A DNA stretch of 9,678 bases, taken from contig DATDFN010000140.1 in the NCBI GenBank assembly GCA_036522615.1, positions 1-9,678 of the forward strand, written 5' to 3'. The translations under genes and the position numbers were made by a program. Under the pieces are notes generated by a model. That model saw only the letters and a program-made list of their open reading frames with translations, had not been told where the DNA came from and searched no databases. Of this stretch, positions 1 through 6,358 are shown in pieces. Numbering within the stretch: position 1 is the first letter of the stretch; every line of letters begins with the position of its first letter. The DNA is from JAJPJQ01 sp036522615 (lineage in GTDB: Bacteria > Desulfobacterota > Binatia > UBA9968).

Positions 1-606
1 GAGCTCCATGACCTCGATCTCGTCGCGGCGCGCGAGAATGGCGAGCTTGATCGAGTTGCTCACGATAAAAAGAGCGGCGACCGCAATAAATCCGCCGAGG
101 ATCCACTTCGCCGCCTCCAGCGACAGCGCGACGAGGCCGAGCTTCTCGGCCCATTCCTCAGGATAATCGACCTGCGTGATCCCCCTCTCGGCACGGAGCC
201 GCTTGGCGGCGGCGGCTACCGCGGCGGTGTCTCGTGCCGCAGGTTTTAGCGCGATCTCGAAAGAAGCGGGCAGCGCGTCGGCGGGAACGCCTTCGAGGAT
301 CCCCGATTGCGCACCGGCGCTTTTTTTGAAGCTCGCCAGCGCCTCCGCCTGTGACACGAAGCGCGCCTTCTCGACTTCGGGATAAGCGGCGATGCGTATC
401 GAGAGCGCGGCGATGTCCGCCGCAGTTAGACTCCCGTCGATGTAGGCGAAGATCTGAATCGAGCTGCCCCAGCCCTGGACCAGGCCGTGAAGATTTTCCT
501 GAAGCAGTAAAAAACCGCCGAGCAGGAAGAGCGTGAGCGCCGTTGTGCCGGCGGTGAGCAGGTGCGTCCAGAAAAGCTCGCGAAAGCTTCTCAGGACTTT
601 TCGCAT
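1..606 (-). CDS. ftsX: Cell division ABC transporter permease FtsX (C-terminus beyond window)
   Basis: Membrane subunit of the FtsEX complex, which in known systems couples ATP hydrolysis at the division septum to activation of peptidoglycan hydrolases. The frame is open from the ATG at 606 to the window edge, giving 202 residues of a protein that is usually about 300. A short basic N-terminus precedes a first membrane segment at about residues 16-36. A periplasmic domain at about 40-160 follows, with family-like segments EVEKARFVSQAEAL (77-90) and LPASFEIAL (112-120). A second membrane segment at about 168-190 leads into NSIKLAILARRDEIEVMEL, the characteristic FtsX cytoplasmic loop. The third and fourth membrane segments are missing because the window ends. 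It starts 17 bp after the ftsE stop, so the two are cotranscribed. No strong Shine-Dalgarno is visible, so translational coupling to ftsE is possible (inference). Confidence 0.93.
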   Translation of the reverse strand, partial: MRKVLRSFRELFWTHLLTAGTTALTLFLLGGFLLLQENLHGLVQGWGSSIQIFAYIDGSLTAADIAALSIRIAAYPEVEKARFVSQAEALASFKKSAGAQSGILEGVPADALPASFEIALKPAARDTAAVAAAAKRLRAERGITQVDYPEEWAEKLGLVALSLEAAKWILGGFIAVAALFIVSNSIKLAILARRDEIEVMEL

Positions 607-623
607 GATGAAAGCGAATCCGT

Positions 624-1307
624 TCAGACGGCGGCCTCCCGGAGCGTCGCCGCGCCTTCGAGGACGCGGCCGTGCTCGAGCCACACGACGCGGCGGCCAA
701 ACTGCCCTGCCAGCGCCGCGTCGTGCGTCGCGACGACGACCGTCGCGCCGCCTTCGTGTGCGCGCGCGATGAGCCGCATGGTCGCCTCGGCCGTTGCGGC
801 ATCGAGATTTTCCGCCGGCTCGTCGGCGAGAATGAGCGCAGGATCGTTCACAAGGGCGCGGGCGAGGGCGACCTTTTGCCGCTCGCCGCCCGAAAGCGCC
901 GGCGGCTTCGCGTTACCCTTGGCCGCAAGCCCCATCTCATCGAGCAAGCGGGCGGCGCGATTGCGGCTTTCGCGCGCGGACGCGCCCGCCACTTCGGCCG
1001 CGAGGGCGACATTCTCGAGCGCCGTCATCGCGGGCAGGAGCTTGATTTCTTGGCAAACGACGCCCAACTCGCGCCGATGTGCCGCGAGCGCGCGGGCGGA
1101 TAGCCGCCCAACATCGCGCCCGAGCACGACGACATCGCCGGCCGTTGCGCGCTCGCGGCCGGACAGGAGCTTCAAGAGCGTCGTCTTTCCGGCTCCGGTG
1201 GGACCGCTCAAAAACGCAAATTCGCCGCGTTCGATGGATAAATTGACGTCGACAAGGGCCGGACTCCCGGGCGAATAAAGCTTGGAAACGCCAGCAAGCC
1301 GGATCAT
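624..1307 (-). CDS. ftsE: Cell division ATP-binding protein FtsE
   Basis: ATPase partner of FtsX. From the ATG at 1307 the protein is 227 residues, the normal FtsE length, and opens with MIRLAGVSKLY as FtsE proteins do. Visible ABC motifs: Walker A GPTGAGKT (35-42), Q-loop Q86, signature LSGGE (138-142), Walker B LILADEP (158-164), D-loop NLDA (167-170) and H-loop H195. The frame stays open to an ATG at 1388, adding 27 residues unlike FtsE. I reject that start because it lacks family similarity and because the best minus-strand promoter would begin transcription near 1381, inside the extension. A GGAG lies 12 nt before the 1307 start, a rather long spacing. The signature and NLD motif fit the FtsE/LolD/MacB class, and the FtsX neighbour settles it as FtsE. 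Confidence 0.95.
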   Translation of the reverse strand: MIRLAGVSKLYSPGSPALVDVNLSIERGEFAFLSGPTGAGKTTLLKLLSGRERATAGDVVVLGRDVGRLSARALAAHRRELGVVCQEIKLLPAMTALENVALAAEVAGASARESRNRAARLLDEMGLAAKGNAKPPALSGGERQKVALARALVNDPALILADEPAENLDAATAEATMRLIARAHEGGATVVVATHDAALAGQFGRRVVWLEHGRVLEGAATLREAAV

Positions 1308-1332
1308 TCTCGCTGAAAGCTCCGCATTCGCC

Positions 1333-1361
1333 TTGACATCGGAGAGGAGGGACTGTAAAAC
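1333..1361 (+). promoter_or_regulatory. Candidate sigma70-type promoter for the radical SAM gene
   Basis: A perfect TTGACA (1333-1338), a 17-bp spacer and TAAAAC (1356-1361, 4/6 match to TATAAT). A start near 1368 would give a leader of about 30 nt before the ATG at 1398. The -35 box lies in the ftsE leader region, so the two divergent transcription units overlap by a few tens of bases. Confidence 0.5.
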
Positions 1362-1366
1362 TGTCC
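1350..1366. promoter_or_regulatory. 17-bp imperfect dyad over the -10 box, possible operator
   Basis: The sequence reads GGACTGTAAAACTGTCC, with symmetry GGAC-n-GT-nnn-AC-n-GTCC centred at 1358: six paired positions per arm-pair and one mismatch in each half. It covers the proposed -10 box at 1356-1361, where a repressor would block the plus promoter, and it also lies in the predicted ftsE leader. I do not recognise the binding family. Chance occurrence is possible. Confidence 0.35.
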
Positions 1367-1387
1367 TAACTTCTGCGGTTTGCACCA

Positions 1388-1416
1388 TTTATAAGCCATG
1401 TTCCCACAACTTACAA
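1388..1416 (-). promoter_or_regulatory. Candidate sigma70-type promoter for ftsEX
   Basis: Read on the minus strand: TTGTAA (1416-1411), a 17-bp spacer and TATAAA (1393-1388). These match the consensus at 4/6 and 5/6 positions. Predicted transcription would start near 1381, leaving a leader of about 74 nt before the ftsE ATG at 1307. The elements overlap the first codons of the divergent radical SAM gene. Promoter strength is inferred from consensus only. Confidence 0.45.
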
Positions 1417-3656
1417 CCATCGGCGCAGCTTTGCAGTCTGAGCCCCGCTTCGATAAATTCCGCATTGTTCTGATCAAGCCGTCCAAGTACGACGATGACG
1501 GCTACGTGATCCGCTTCTGGAAAGGCGTGCTGCCGAGCAATACGCTGAACGTTCTTCACGGTCTCACGGACGACGTGAAGCGCCGCGGCGCGCTGGGCAA
1601 CATCGATCTCGAAGTCGTCACGTTCGACGAGACCGCCGAGAAATTACCGGTTAATAAGATTATCCGCTGGGGCCGTTCCTTCCGCACCAAGCTCCTCGTC
1701 TGCCTCGTCGGCGTCCAGACCAATCAGTTCCCCCGCGCGCTCGACCTCGCGAAACAGTTCCGCGCCGAAGGTATCGACGTCATGATCGGCGGCTTTCATA
1801 CAAGCGGAACGATCTCGATGCTGGGCGAACAGGAGCCCGACATTCAGGAGCTCTTCCGCGAGGGCATCACGGTCATCTCCGGCGAGGTCGAAGGCAAATG
1901 GGAAGGCATACTCGCCGACTGTCTCAATGGCGAGTTGAAGCCGCTCTACCACTATGCCCAGGATCTCCAGAATCTCGTCGACATCGGCGAATCGCCGCTC
2001 CCGGTGACGAGCCCGAAGACGATGAAGCATTTCGCGCAGCCGGCCTTCGGCACCGCCGACACCTCTCGCGGCTGCCCGTTTGCGTGCTCGTTTTGCACGA
2101 TCATCAACGTACAAGGGCGGAAAATGCGCGAGCGCAGCCCCGAGAGCATCGCCGAGCTCCTGCGCGCGAACTATCACGAGCACGGCGTGACATTTTATTT
2201 CTTCACCGACGACAACTTCGCGCGGAAAAAACTCTGGCGCGAGACTTTCCTCGAGATCATCAAGCTCCGCGAGGAAGGCATCAAGGTCTCCTTCATGATG
2301 CAGGTCGACCTGGCGAAGAAGCCCAAGGAGTTCGTCCCCCTCGCCGCGAAGGCCGGCTGCACGCAGGTCTTCATCGGCATGGAGAGCGTCAATCCCGAAA
2401 ATTTGAAGGCCGAGGGCAAGGCGCAAAACAAGGTCGAAGAGTACCAGAGCATCATCAAGGAGTGGCACGACGCCGGCATCGTCGTTCATACCGGCTACAT
2501 CATCGGACTTCCGTGGGACAATCCCGAAGGCGTCAAACGCGACGTCGATTATCTCATGAATACGATCGGCCCCGACCAGGCGTCGTTTTTCATGCTGACG
2601 CCGCTGCCGGGCTCGCAAGACCACAAGGAGATGAAGCAGCACGGCGAGTGGATGGACCCGGATTTCAACAAGCGCGACTCCTTCCACGCGACGATCCAGC
2701 ACCCGCGCATGAACGCGGAGGAGTGGACCGCCGCCTACGAAGACGCGTGGCAGACTTTCTACAGCAAAGAAAATATGATCCGCGTGCTCTCGCGCTGGAG
2801 CCACAATCCGAAAGTTTATTGGAACTTGATGTCGGTCTTCTTCTGGTACAAGAACGCGGCGATCATCGAGAAGCAGCATCCCATGATCGCGGGGTTCTTC
2901 CGTCTGAAGGATCGAACGGCCCGGCGCTCCGGCTTCGCCGTCGACTCGCTTCTTGTCCACTTATGGAAGCGCGCCGGCGAGATCGTCCAACTGCTCGTCG
3001 CCTGGGTCAAGTTCCTCAAGGAGATGGAAGAGGTCTGGCTGCAGTCGCGGAAAAAGAGCGAGCGCGAAGAGCGCTGGCTGCAGGAGATCCAGAGAATCCA
3101 GGGCGAGATATGGCAGTCCCTCAAGATCGCTGAATGGCAAAAACTCTACAACAGCGCGAAGACCATGCTGCCCGAGAAGGGCAAAGCGCTGCTCGATCCC
3201 GTCGAAGAGCAGTGCTCGAAAGTCATTGTCACGCGCAAAGATTTGAATGCGTTCCTAAAAAGATGGGGCAGCGTTCAGAAAAGGCTGCAGAAGCTCCGCA
3301 AGTATCTTCCGGAAAGCGAAGCAGCGCGGCGCGTGCTCGACGATATGTCGCGGCTGCATAACAGCGCGTGGGCCGGCAACAAGATTCACGAATGGCAGCA
3401 GGCCTACGCACGCCTGAGGCACGAGCTGCCGCCGAAGATCGAGCTGATTCATGTGAAGTTCGACGCTTTCTCGAACCGCGCCGTTTACTCGCGTCAGGAC
3501 CGCCAGCGGTTCTGGGCAAACACGGTCGAACACCTGAAGAAGATGCGGCTGCGCCACATCCGGCCGTGGAAGCTCCTCACCACCTTCGCGAAGGATTTCG
3601 ATCTGACGACCTCCTTCGCAGCGACCTTCAAAGCCGCAGCGCGCGGCGACCATTAA
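1398..3656 (+). CDS. B12-binding-domain radical SAM protein with helical C-terminal extension
   Basis: Iron-sulfur enzyme that would cleave S-adenosylmethionine to start radical chemistry; substrate unknown. The N-terminal part (about 20-175) resembles the cobalamin-binding Rossmann domain of class B radical SAM proteins, including GVQTNQFPRALDLAKQFRAE and GGFHTSG (131-137). The canonical DxHxxG cobalamin motif is not seen, which is common in this group. The radical SAM core (about 215-420) carries the cluster motif CPFACSFC (C226, C230, C233), then FTDDNF (269-274), FIGMES (325-330) and TGYIIGLPWDNPEG (365-378). Residues about 470-752 are a charged, Trp-rich, probably helical extension containing two related copies of a module. 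The ATG at 1398 is fixed upstream by an in-frame TAA at 1392-1394. No Shine-Dalgarno is visible. It is a single-gene unit; its stop lies 3 bp from the opposing SirB1 stop. Hopanoid or other lipid-type chemistry is known in related families but is not shown here. Confidence 0.9.
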   Translation: MFPQLTTIGAALQSEPRFDKFRIVLIKPSKYDDDGYVIRFWKGVLPSNTLNVLHGLTDDVKRRGALGNIDLEVVTFDETAEKLPVNKIIRWGRSFRTKLLVCLVGVQTNQFPRALDLAKQFRAEGIDVMIGGFHTSGTISMLGEQEPDIQELFREGITVISGEVEGKWEGILADCLNGELKPLYHYAQDLQNLVDIGESPLPVTSPKTMKHFAQPAFGTADTSRGCPFACSFCTIINVQGRKMRERSPESIAELLRANYHEHGVTFYFFTDDNFARKKLWRETFLEIIKLREEGIKVSFMMQVDLAKKPKEFVPLAAKAGCTQVFIGMESVNPENLKAEGKAQNKVEEYQSIIKEWHDAGIVVHTGYIIGLPWDNPEGVKRDVDYLMNTIGPDQASFFMLTPLPGSQDHKEMKQHGEWMDPDFNKRDSFHATIQHPRMNAEEWTAAYEDAWQTFYSKENMIRVLSRWSHNPKVYWNLMSVFFWYKNAAIIEKQHPMIAGFFRLKDRTARRSGFAVDSLLVHLWKRAGEIVQLLVAWVKFLKEMEEVWLQSRKKSEREERWLQEIQRIQGEIWQSLKIAEWQKLYNSAKTMLPEKGKALLDPVEEQCSKVIVTRKDLNAFLKRWGSVQKRLQKLRKYLPESEAARRVLDDMSRLHNSAWAGNKIHEWQQAYARLRHELPPKIELIHVKFDAFSNRAVYSRQDRQRFWANTVEHLKKMRLRHIRPWKLLTTFAKDFDLTTSFAATFKAAARGDH
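3078..3566 (+). repeat. Two divergent tandem copies of an ~77-residue protein module
   Basis: Residues 561-638 and 647-723 of the radical SAM protein align without gaps at a constant 86-residue offset. Identical positions include W572/W658, K576/K662, I577/I663, E579/E665, W580/W666, Q581/Q667, Y584/Y670, L591-P592/L677-P678, K594/K680, R613/R699, D615/D701 and F619/F705. By my count identity is about 16 of 77. The shared pattern is W-x3-K-I-x-E-W-Q-x2-Y, then LPxK, then RxDx3F. Both copies look helical. This points to an old internal duplication, not a DNA-level repeat. Confidence 0.55.
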
Positions 3657-3659
3657 CGG

Positions 3660-4490
3660 TCAGTGCAGCGCGGCGCTCTTTTTTAATTCCACCAGTTGTT
3701 CGCGGATATCTTCGGCGTCGCTCGCGTCGGGCGCGAGCCGCAGGTAGGCTTCGAAATCGTTGATCGCCCGCTGGAAGCATTCGAGCTTGAGATACAGAAC
3801 GCCGCGGTCGCGGATCTCGGGCGCCGAAGCGGGATCGAGAATCACCAGGCGCTCGGCCGCGGAGAGCGCTTTCACGAGATTTTCTTCGCTGAGATAGATA
3901 CCCTTCAGGTTGTTGAGCATCCGGTGGATGATCTGCCGGTTTGTCACCGGCGCGAGAAATTCCGGCCGCAGCGCGACTTTGCCGTTGTAAAGCCCATCGA
4001 GCAGAGTCTGCAGCTCTTCGAACGTCCGCACTTCGCCCTTATCGAACGGATCGATCACGATCTCCTCGTCGTCGCTCTCGTATTTCACAAGAAAATGGCC
4101 GGGGAACCCGACGCCGTGGAGCGGCAGCCCGGCGCGGCGCGCCACTTCTATGTAGATTACCGAGAGCGTGATCGGGATGCCCTTCTTGCGCTCGAGGACG
4201 TCGCTCAAGAAGCTGTTGCGCGGGTCGTAATAGTCGCCGCGGTTGCCGCGGAAGCTCTCCTGGGTGAAGAGCACGTGATTGAGCGCCGCGATCAGGCGGT
4301 AGGGATCGCTCTCGCCGCCGGCGAGGTCGCGCACCCGCGCCGCGAGCTGGTCGAGACGCGCGAGATAGATTTCCTGCTCGAGCGCCGGGTATTCGTCCTG
4401 GGCGATGGCTAAGGCCGCACGGGCAAGGTCGAAGTCATCGCCCGCCTGCGCGACGACGCGCCGGAAAACGCTGTGGCGATCGCTCCCCAT
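3660..4490 (-). CDS. SirB1-like protein: transglutaminase-like fold with C-terminal TPR
   Basis: 276 residues, the usual size for the SirB1 family (Transglut_core2 plus tetratricopeptide). The hallmark block is clear: FRGNRGDYYDPRNSFL (80-95), LERKKGIPITLSVIYIEVAR (99-118) and GVGFPGHFLV (127-136), with H132 and D147 at positions resembling a catalytic His/Asp. The only cysteine is C238, in the helical C-terminal part, so no cysteine nucleophile is available and transglutaminase or protease chemistry is unlikely. Residues about 200-255 look like one to two TPR units, suggesting a protein-binding role. The biochemical function of the family is not established. The start lies 11 bp after the ThDP enzyme stop, so it is the last gene of the minus-strand run. 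Its Shine-Dalgarno is weak. Its TGA sits 3 bp from the convergent radical SAM stop. Confidence 0.9.
   Translation of the reverse strand: MGSDRHSVFRRVVAQAGDDFDLARAALAIAQDEYPALEQEIYLARLDQLAARVRDLAGGESDPYRLIAALNHVLFTQESFRGNRGDYYDPRNSFLSDVLERKKGIPITLSVIYIEVARRAGLPLHGVGFPGHFLVKYESDDEEIVIDPFDKGEVRTFEELQTLLDGLYNGKVALRPEFLAPVTNRQIIHRMLNNLKGIYLSEENLVKALSAAERLVILDPASAPEIRDRGVLYLKLECFQRAINDFEAYLRLAPDASDAEDIREQLVELKKSAALH
3667..3684 (+). terminator. Possible weak intrinsic terminator after the radical SAM gene
   Basis: AGCG (3667-3670), loop CGG, CGCT (3674-3677), then C and six T (3679-3684). The stem is only 4 bp. It begins 11 bases after the TAA stop and lies inside the last codons of the opposing SirB1 gene, whose Lys-Lys codons supply the T run. 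This placement makes a coding coincidence quite possible. Confidence 0.25.
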
Positions 4491-4501
4491 CCATTTTTGG
4501 C

Positions 4502-6271
4502 TTAGCGCGGCTCGGAAATGACGTCAACGAGCGCGGGAAGCTTTTTTTCCTGGACGATCTTGAGCGCGCGCTCGATCGCCGGACGGACCTCCGACGGCTT
4601 GGAAATCGGCCCTTCGGCGTGGACGCCGAAACCGCGCGCGACCTGCGCGTAATCGACCGGCGGATCGTCGACGTGCGTGCCGATGCCGGCGTTTTCGACC
4701 GGCCGTTTGCGGTGCTTGGCGATCTGAACACCGTGCTCCTCGGAGTTGTAGAATGACTGGTTGTTATGCATCACGATGAGCAGCGGAATTCGGTGCTTCG
4801 CGGCGGTCCAGAGCGCGCTCGACGTCATCAAAAAGTCGCCGTCGGCCTGGATGTCGACGGCGAGCGTGCCGCTGTCCTTGAGCGCCAGCGCCGCGCCGAT
4901 CGCCGCGCCCATGCCGTAGCCCAGGCCAGCGCCGCCGCTCGTCCCCAGGTGCTGGCGGGGCTTAGTGAAATCCCACAACTTGCGCGCCCAGCCGTTGGCG
5001 CTCCCGTTGACGAGCACCCAGTCGTATTTTTTGATCGCCTCGCCGATCTCATAGGCCAGAAAAGCCGTCGAGATAGCCTGGGAATCGCTTTTGCCGCGCG
5101 CCTCGCTCTGCCACTTCGCGCGCAGATCGTCGTGGCGTTTTTTGATCTCGCTCGCGCGCGCCTCGACACCGGAACCTTTTTTATTCCCGATCAGTTCGCG
5201 GCAGAGGCGCGTCAATTCGGGGACAGCGACCGAGCTGTCGGCAGCGATCGGCACGTCGACCGCCTGGAGGACCTGATAGTCGCCGCACCAGCTCCTGACC
5301 AACATGTCGGCCATCGTGATGTGGATGATCTTCGCGTTACCGGTGACGTACTCGGAGACGCGCGTCGTTCGATTGACGCGCGTGAGCGAGCCGTAAAGAT
5401 CGATCACGTCGAGCGCGAGGATCACGTCCGCTTTCTCCAGCAGCTCCCGCGCGCCGTCGGTGACGTCGAGCGGATGGTTGTTGGGGAAATTCATCCGGTT
5501 GCCTTTGTCGACGACCGGAATCGCGAGCAGCTCCGCGAACTCGACGAGCGACTTCATCGCCGCGCCGTTCCGGTTGTACATGTCGGCGATGATGAGCGGG
5601 GCCTGCGCCTCGACGAGAAGCTTGGCCGCGCGCTTCATCGCCTCGGGATTGCCCTGCATCGGCGCGGGTGGCTCGTAGCGCGTAACATCGGGCAGGTCGA
5701 ACGCGCCGGTAAGCGCGTCCTCCTGAAGATCGGCGTCGTAGTTGATGTAAATCGGCGCCATCGGCTCGGTCGTCGCGATGCGATAGCCGCGGATAAAAGA
5801 CTCCGGCACGCTCGCGAGGTTGTAGGGCTGATCGTCCCATTTGACGTAGTCGCGCACCTGATTGCCCTGCACGAGCGCGGTGTGGATCCAGTCGATGCGC
5901 GGCCGGCGCCGCGTCGTGTCCATCGGGCCGGTGCCGCCCAAGACGATCACCGGCACGCGGTCGCACCAGGCGTTGAAGATCGCCATGCTCGCGTGCTGGA
6001 GGCCGACGATGTTGTGGACGATCGAGATCATCGGCTTGCCCTTGGCTTTGGCGTAGCCATGCGCCAGCGCGACCGAGATCTCTTCGTGGCAGCAGAAGAT
6101 AACCTCGGGCATGTAATTCCCGCCGTAGTTGACGATGGAATCGTGAATCCCGCGAAAGGTCGCGCCGGGATTAAAGGCGGCGTATTCGATGTCGTGCGCC
6201 TTCATCAGATCGACGATCACATCCGAGCCGTATTCCGGCCGCTTTTTTTCCAACGGTGCCCGTTTTGCCAC
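4502..6271 (-). CDS. Thiamine diphosphate-dependent enzyme, acetolactate synthase-like
   Basis: 589 residues from a GTG start at 6271. Family enzymes make or break C-C bonds next to a carbonyl in 2-oxo acids or related substrates, in the cytoplasm. The three-domain order is visible. The Pyr domain (about 12-185) has the ThDP-activating glutamate in CHEEISVALAHGYAKA, E63. The central domain (about 210-365) includes PLIIADMYNRNGA. The PP domain (about 400-585) has the Mg/ThDP motif ADGDFLM (476-482) and N503-N504. The usual GDG is ADG here. The frame is open to an ATG at 6340, but AAGGGAG (6286-6280) lies 8 nt before the GTG, and homology-like sequence begins only after it. No ilvN-like regulatory subunit is adjacent, which argues against valine/isoleucine biosynthesis. 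The DUF1932 dehydrogenase lies upstream and SirB1 downstream. Substrate unknown; benzaldehyde-lyase-like, decarboxylase or carboligase activity are all possible. Confidence 0.9.
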   Translation of the reverse strand: MAKRAPLEKKRPEYGSDVIVDLMKAHDIEYAAFNPGATFRGIHDSIVNYGGNYMPEVIFCCHEEISVALAHGYAKAKGKPMISIVHNIVGLQHASMAIFNAWCDRVPVIVLGGTGPMDTTRRRPRIDWIHTALVQGNQVRDYVKWDDQPYNLASVPESFIRGYRIATTEPMAPIYINYDADLQEDALTGAFDLPDVTRYEPPAPMQGNPEAMKRAAKLLVEAQAPLIIADMYNRNGAAMKSLVEFAELLAIPVVDKGNRMNFPNNHPLDVTDGARELLEKADVILALDVIDLYGSLTRVNRTTRVSEYVTGNAKIIHITMADMLVRSWCGDYQVLQAVDVPIAADSSVAVPELTRLCRELIGNKKGSGVEARASEIKKRHDDLRAKWQSEARGKSDSQAISTAFLAYEIGEAIKKYDWVLVNGSANGWARKLWDFTKPRQHLGTSGGAGLGYGMGAAIGAALALKDSGTLAVDIQADGDFLMTSSALWTAAKHRIPLLIVMHNNQSFYNSEEHGVQIAKHRKRPVENAGIGTHVDDPPVDYAQVARGFGVHAEGPISKPSEVRPAIERALKIVQEKKLPALVDVISEPR

Positions 6272-6279
6272 GATACGTT

Positions 6280-6286
6280 CTCCCTT
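6280..6286 (-). promoter_or_regulatory. Ribosome binding site deciding the GTG start of the ThDP enzyme
   Basis: AAGGGAG on the minus strand, 8 nt before GTG at 6271-6269. The in-frame ATG at 6340 has no comparable site, so I place the start at the GTG and drop the 23-residue basic leader from the protein. Confidence 0.75.
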
Positions 6287-6358
6287 CGGTTTTGAATGAG
6301 TAAGAATTCGCCGGCGCGCCCTTGAATGATTTGTGAGCACGCGAACGTTTTGTCGTCG

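Noticed and set aside
158..802. Minus-strand 214-codon frame over ftsX and ftsE
   Set aside because: Arg-rich out-of-frame product overlapping two well-supported genes.
1644..2960. Long minus-strand open frame (438 codons) opposite the radical SAM gene
   Set aside because: It is antisense to a clear radical SAM core and reads as Arg/Asp/His/Leu-rich sequence with no domain; such frames are expected in high-GC coding DNA.
1898..3133. Plus-strand 411-codon frame within the radical SAM gene
   Set aside because: Arg/His-rich out-of-frame translation of the radical SAM gene, with no recognisable motif.
4766..6295. Plus-strand 509-codon open frame opposite the ThDP gene
   Set aside because: The minus strand encodes a complete ThDP enzyme with all key motifs; the antisense product is Arg/His/Val/Asp-rich and unrecognisable.
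6308..6325. Run of overlapping restriction-type palindromes (GAATTC, GCCGGC, GGCGCGCC) resembling a cloning linker
   Set aside because: It lies in a natural intergenic gap with no vector sequence around it; GC-rich DNA yields such sites often, so coincidence is the simpler reading.
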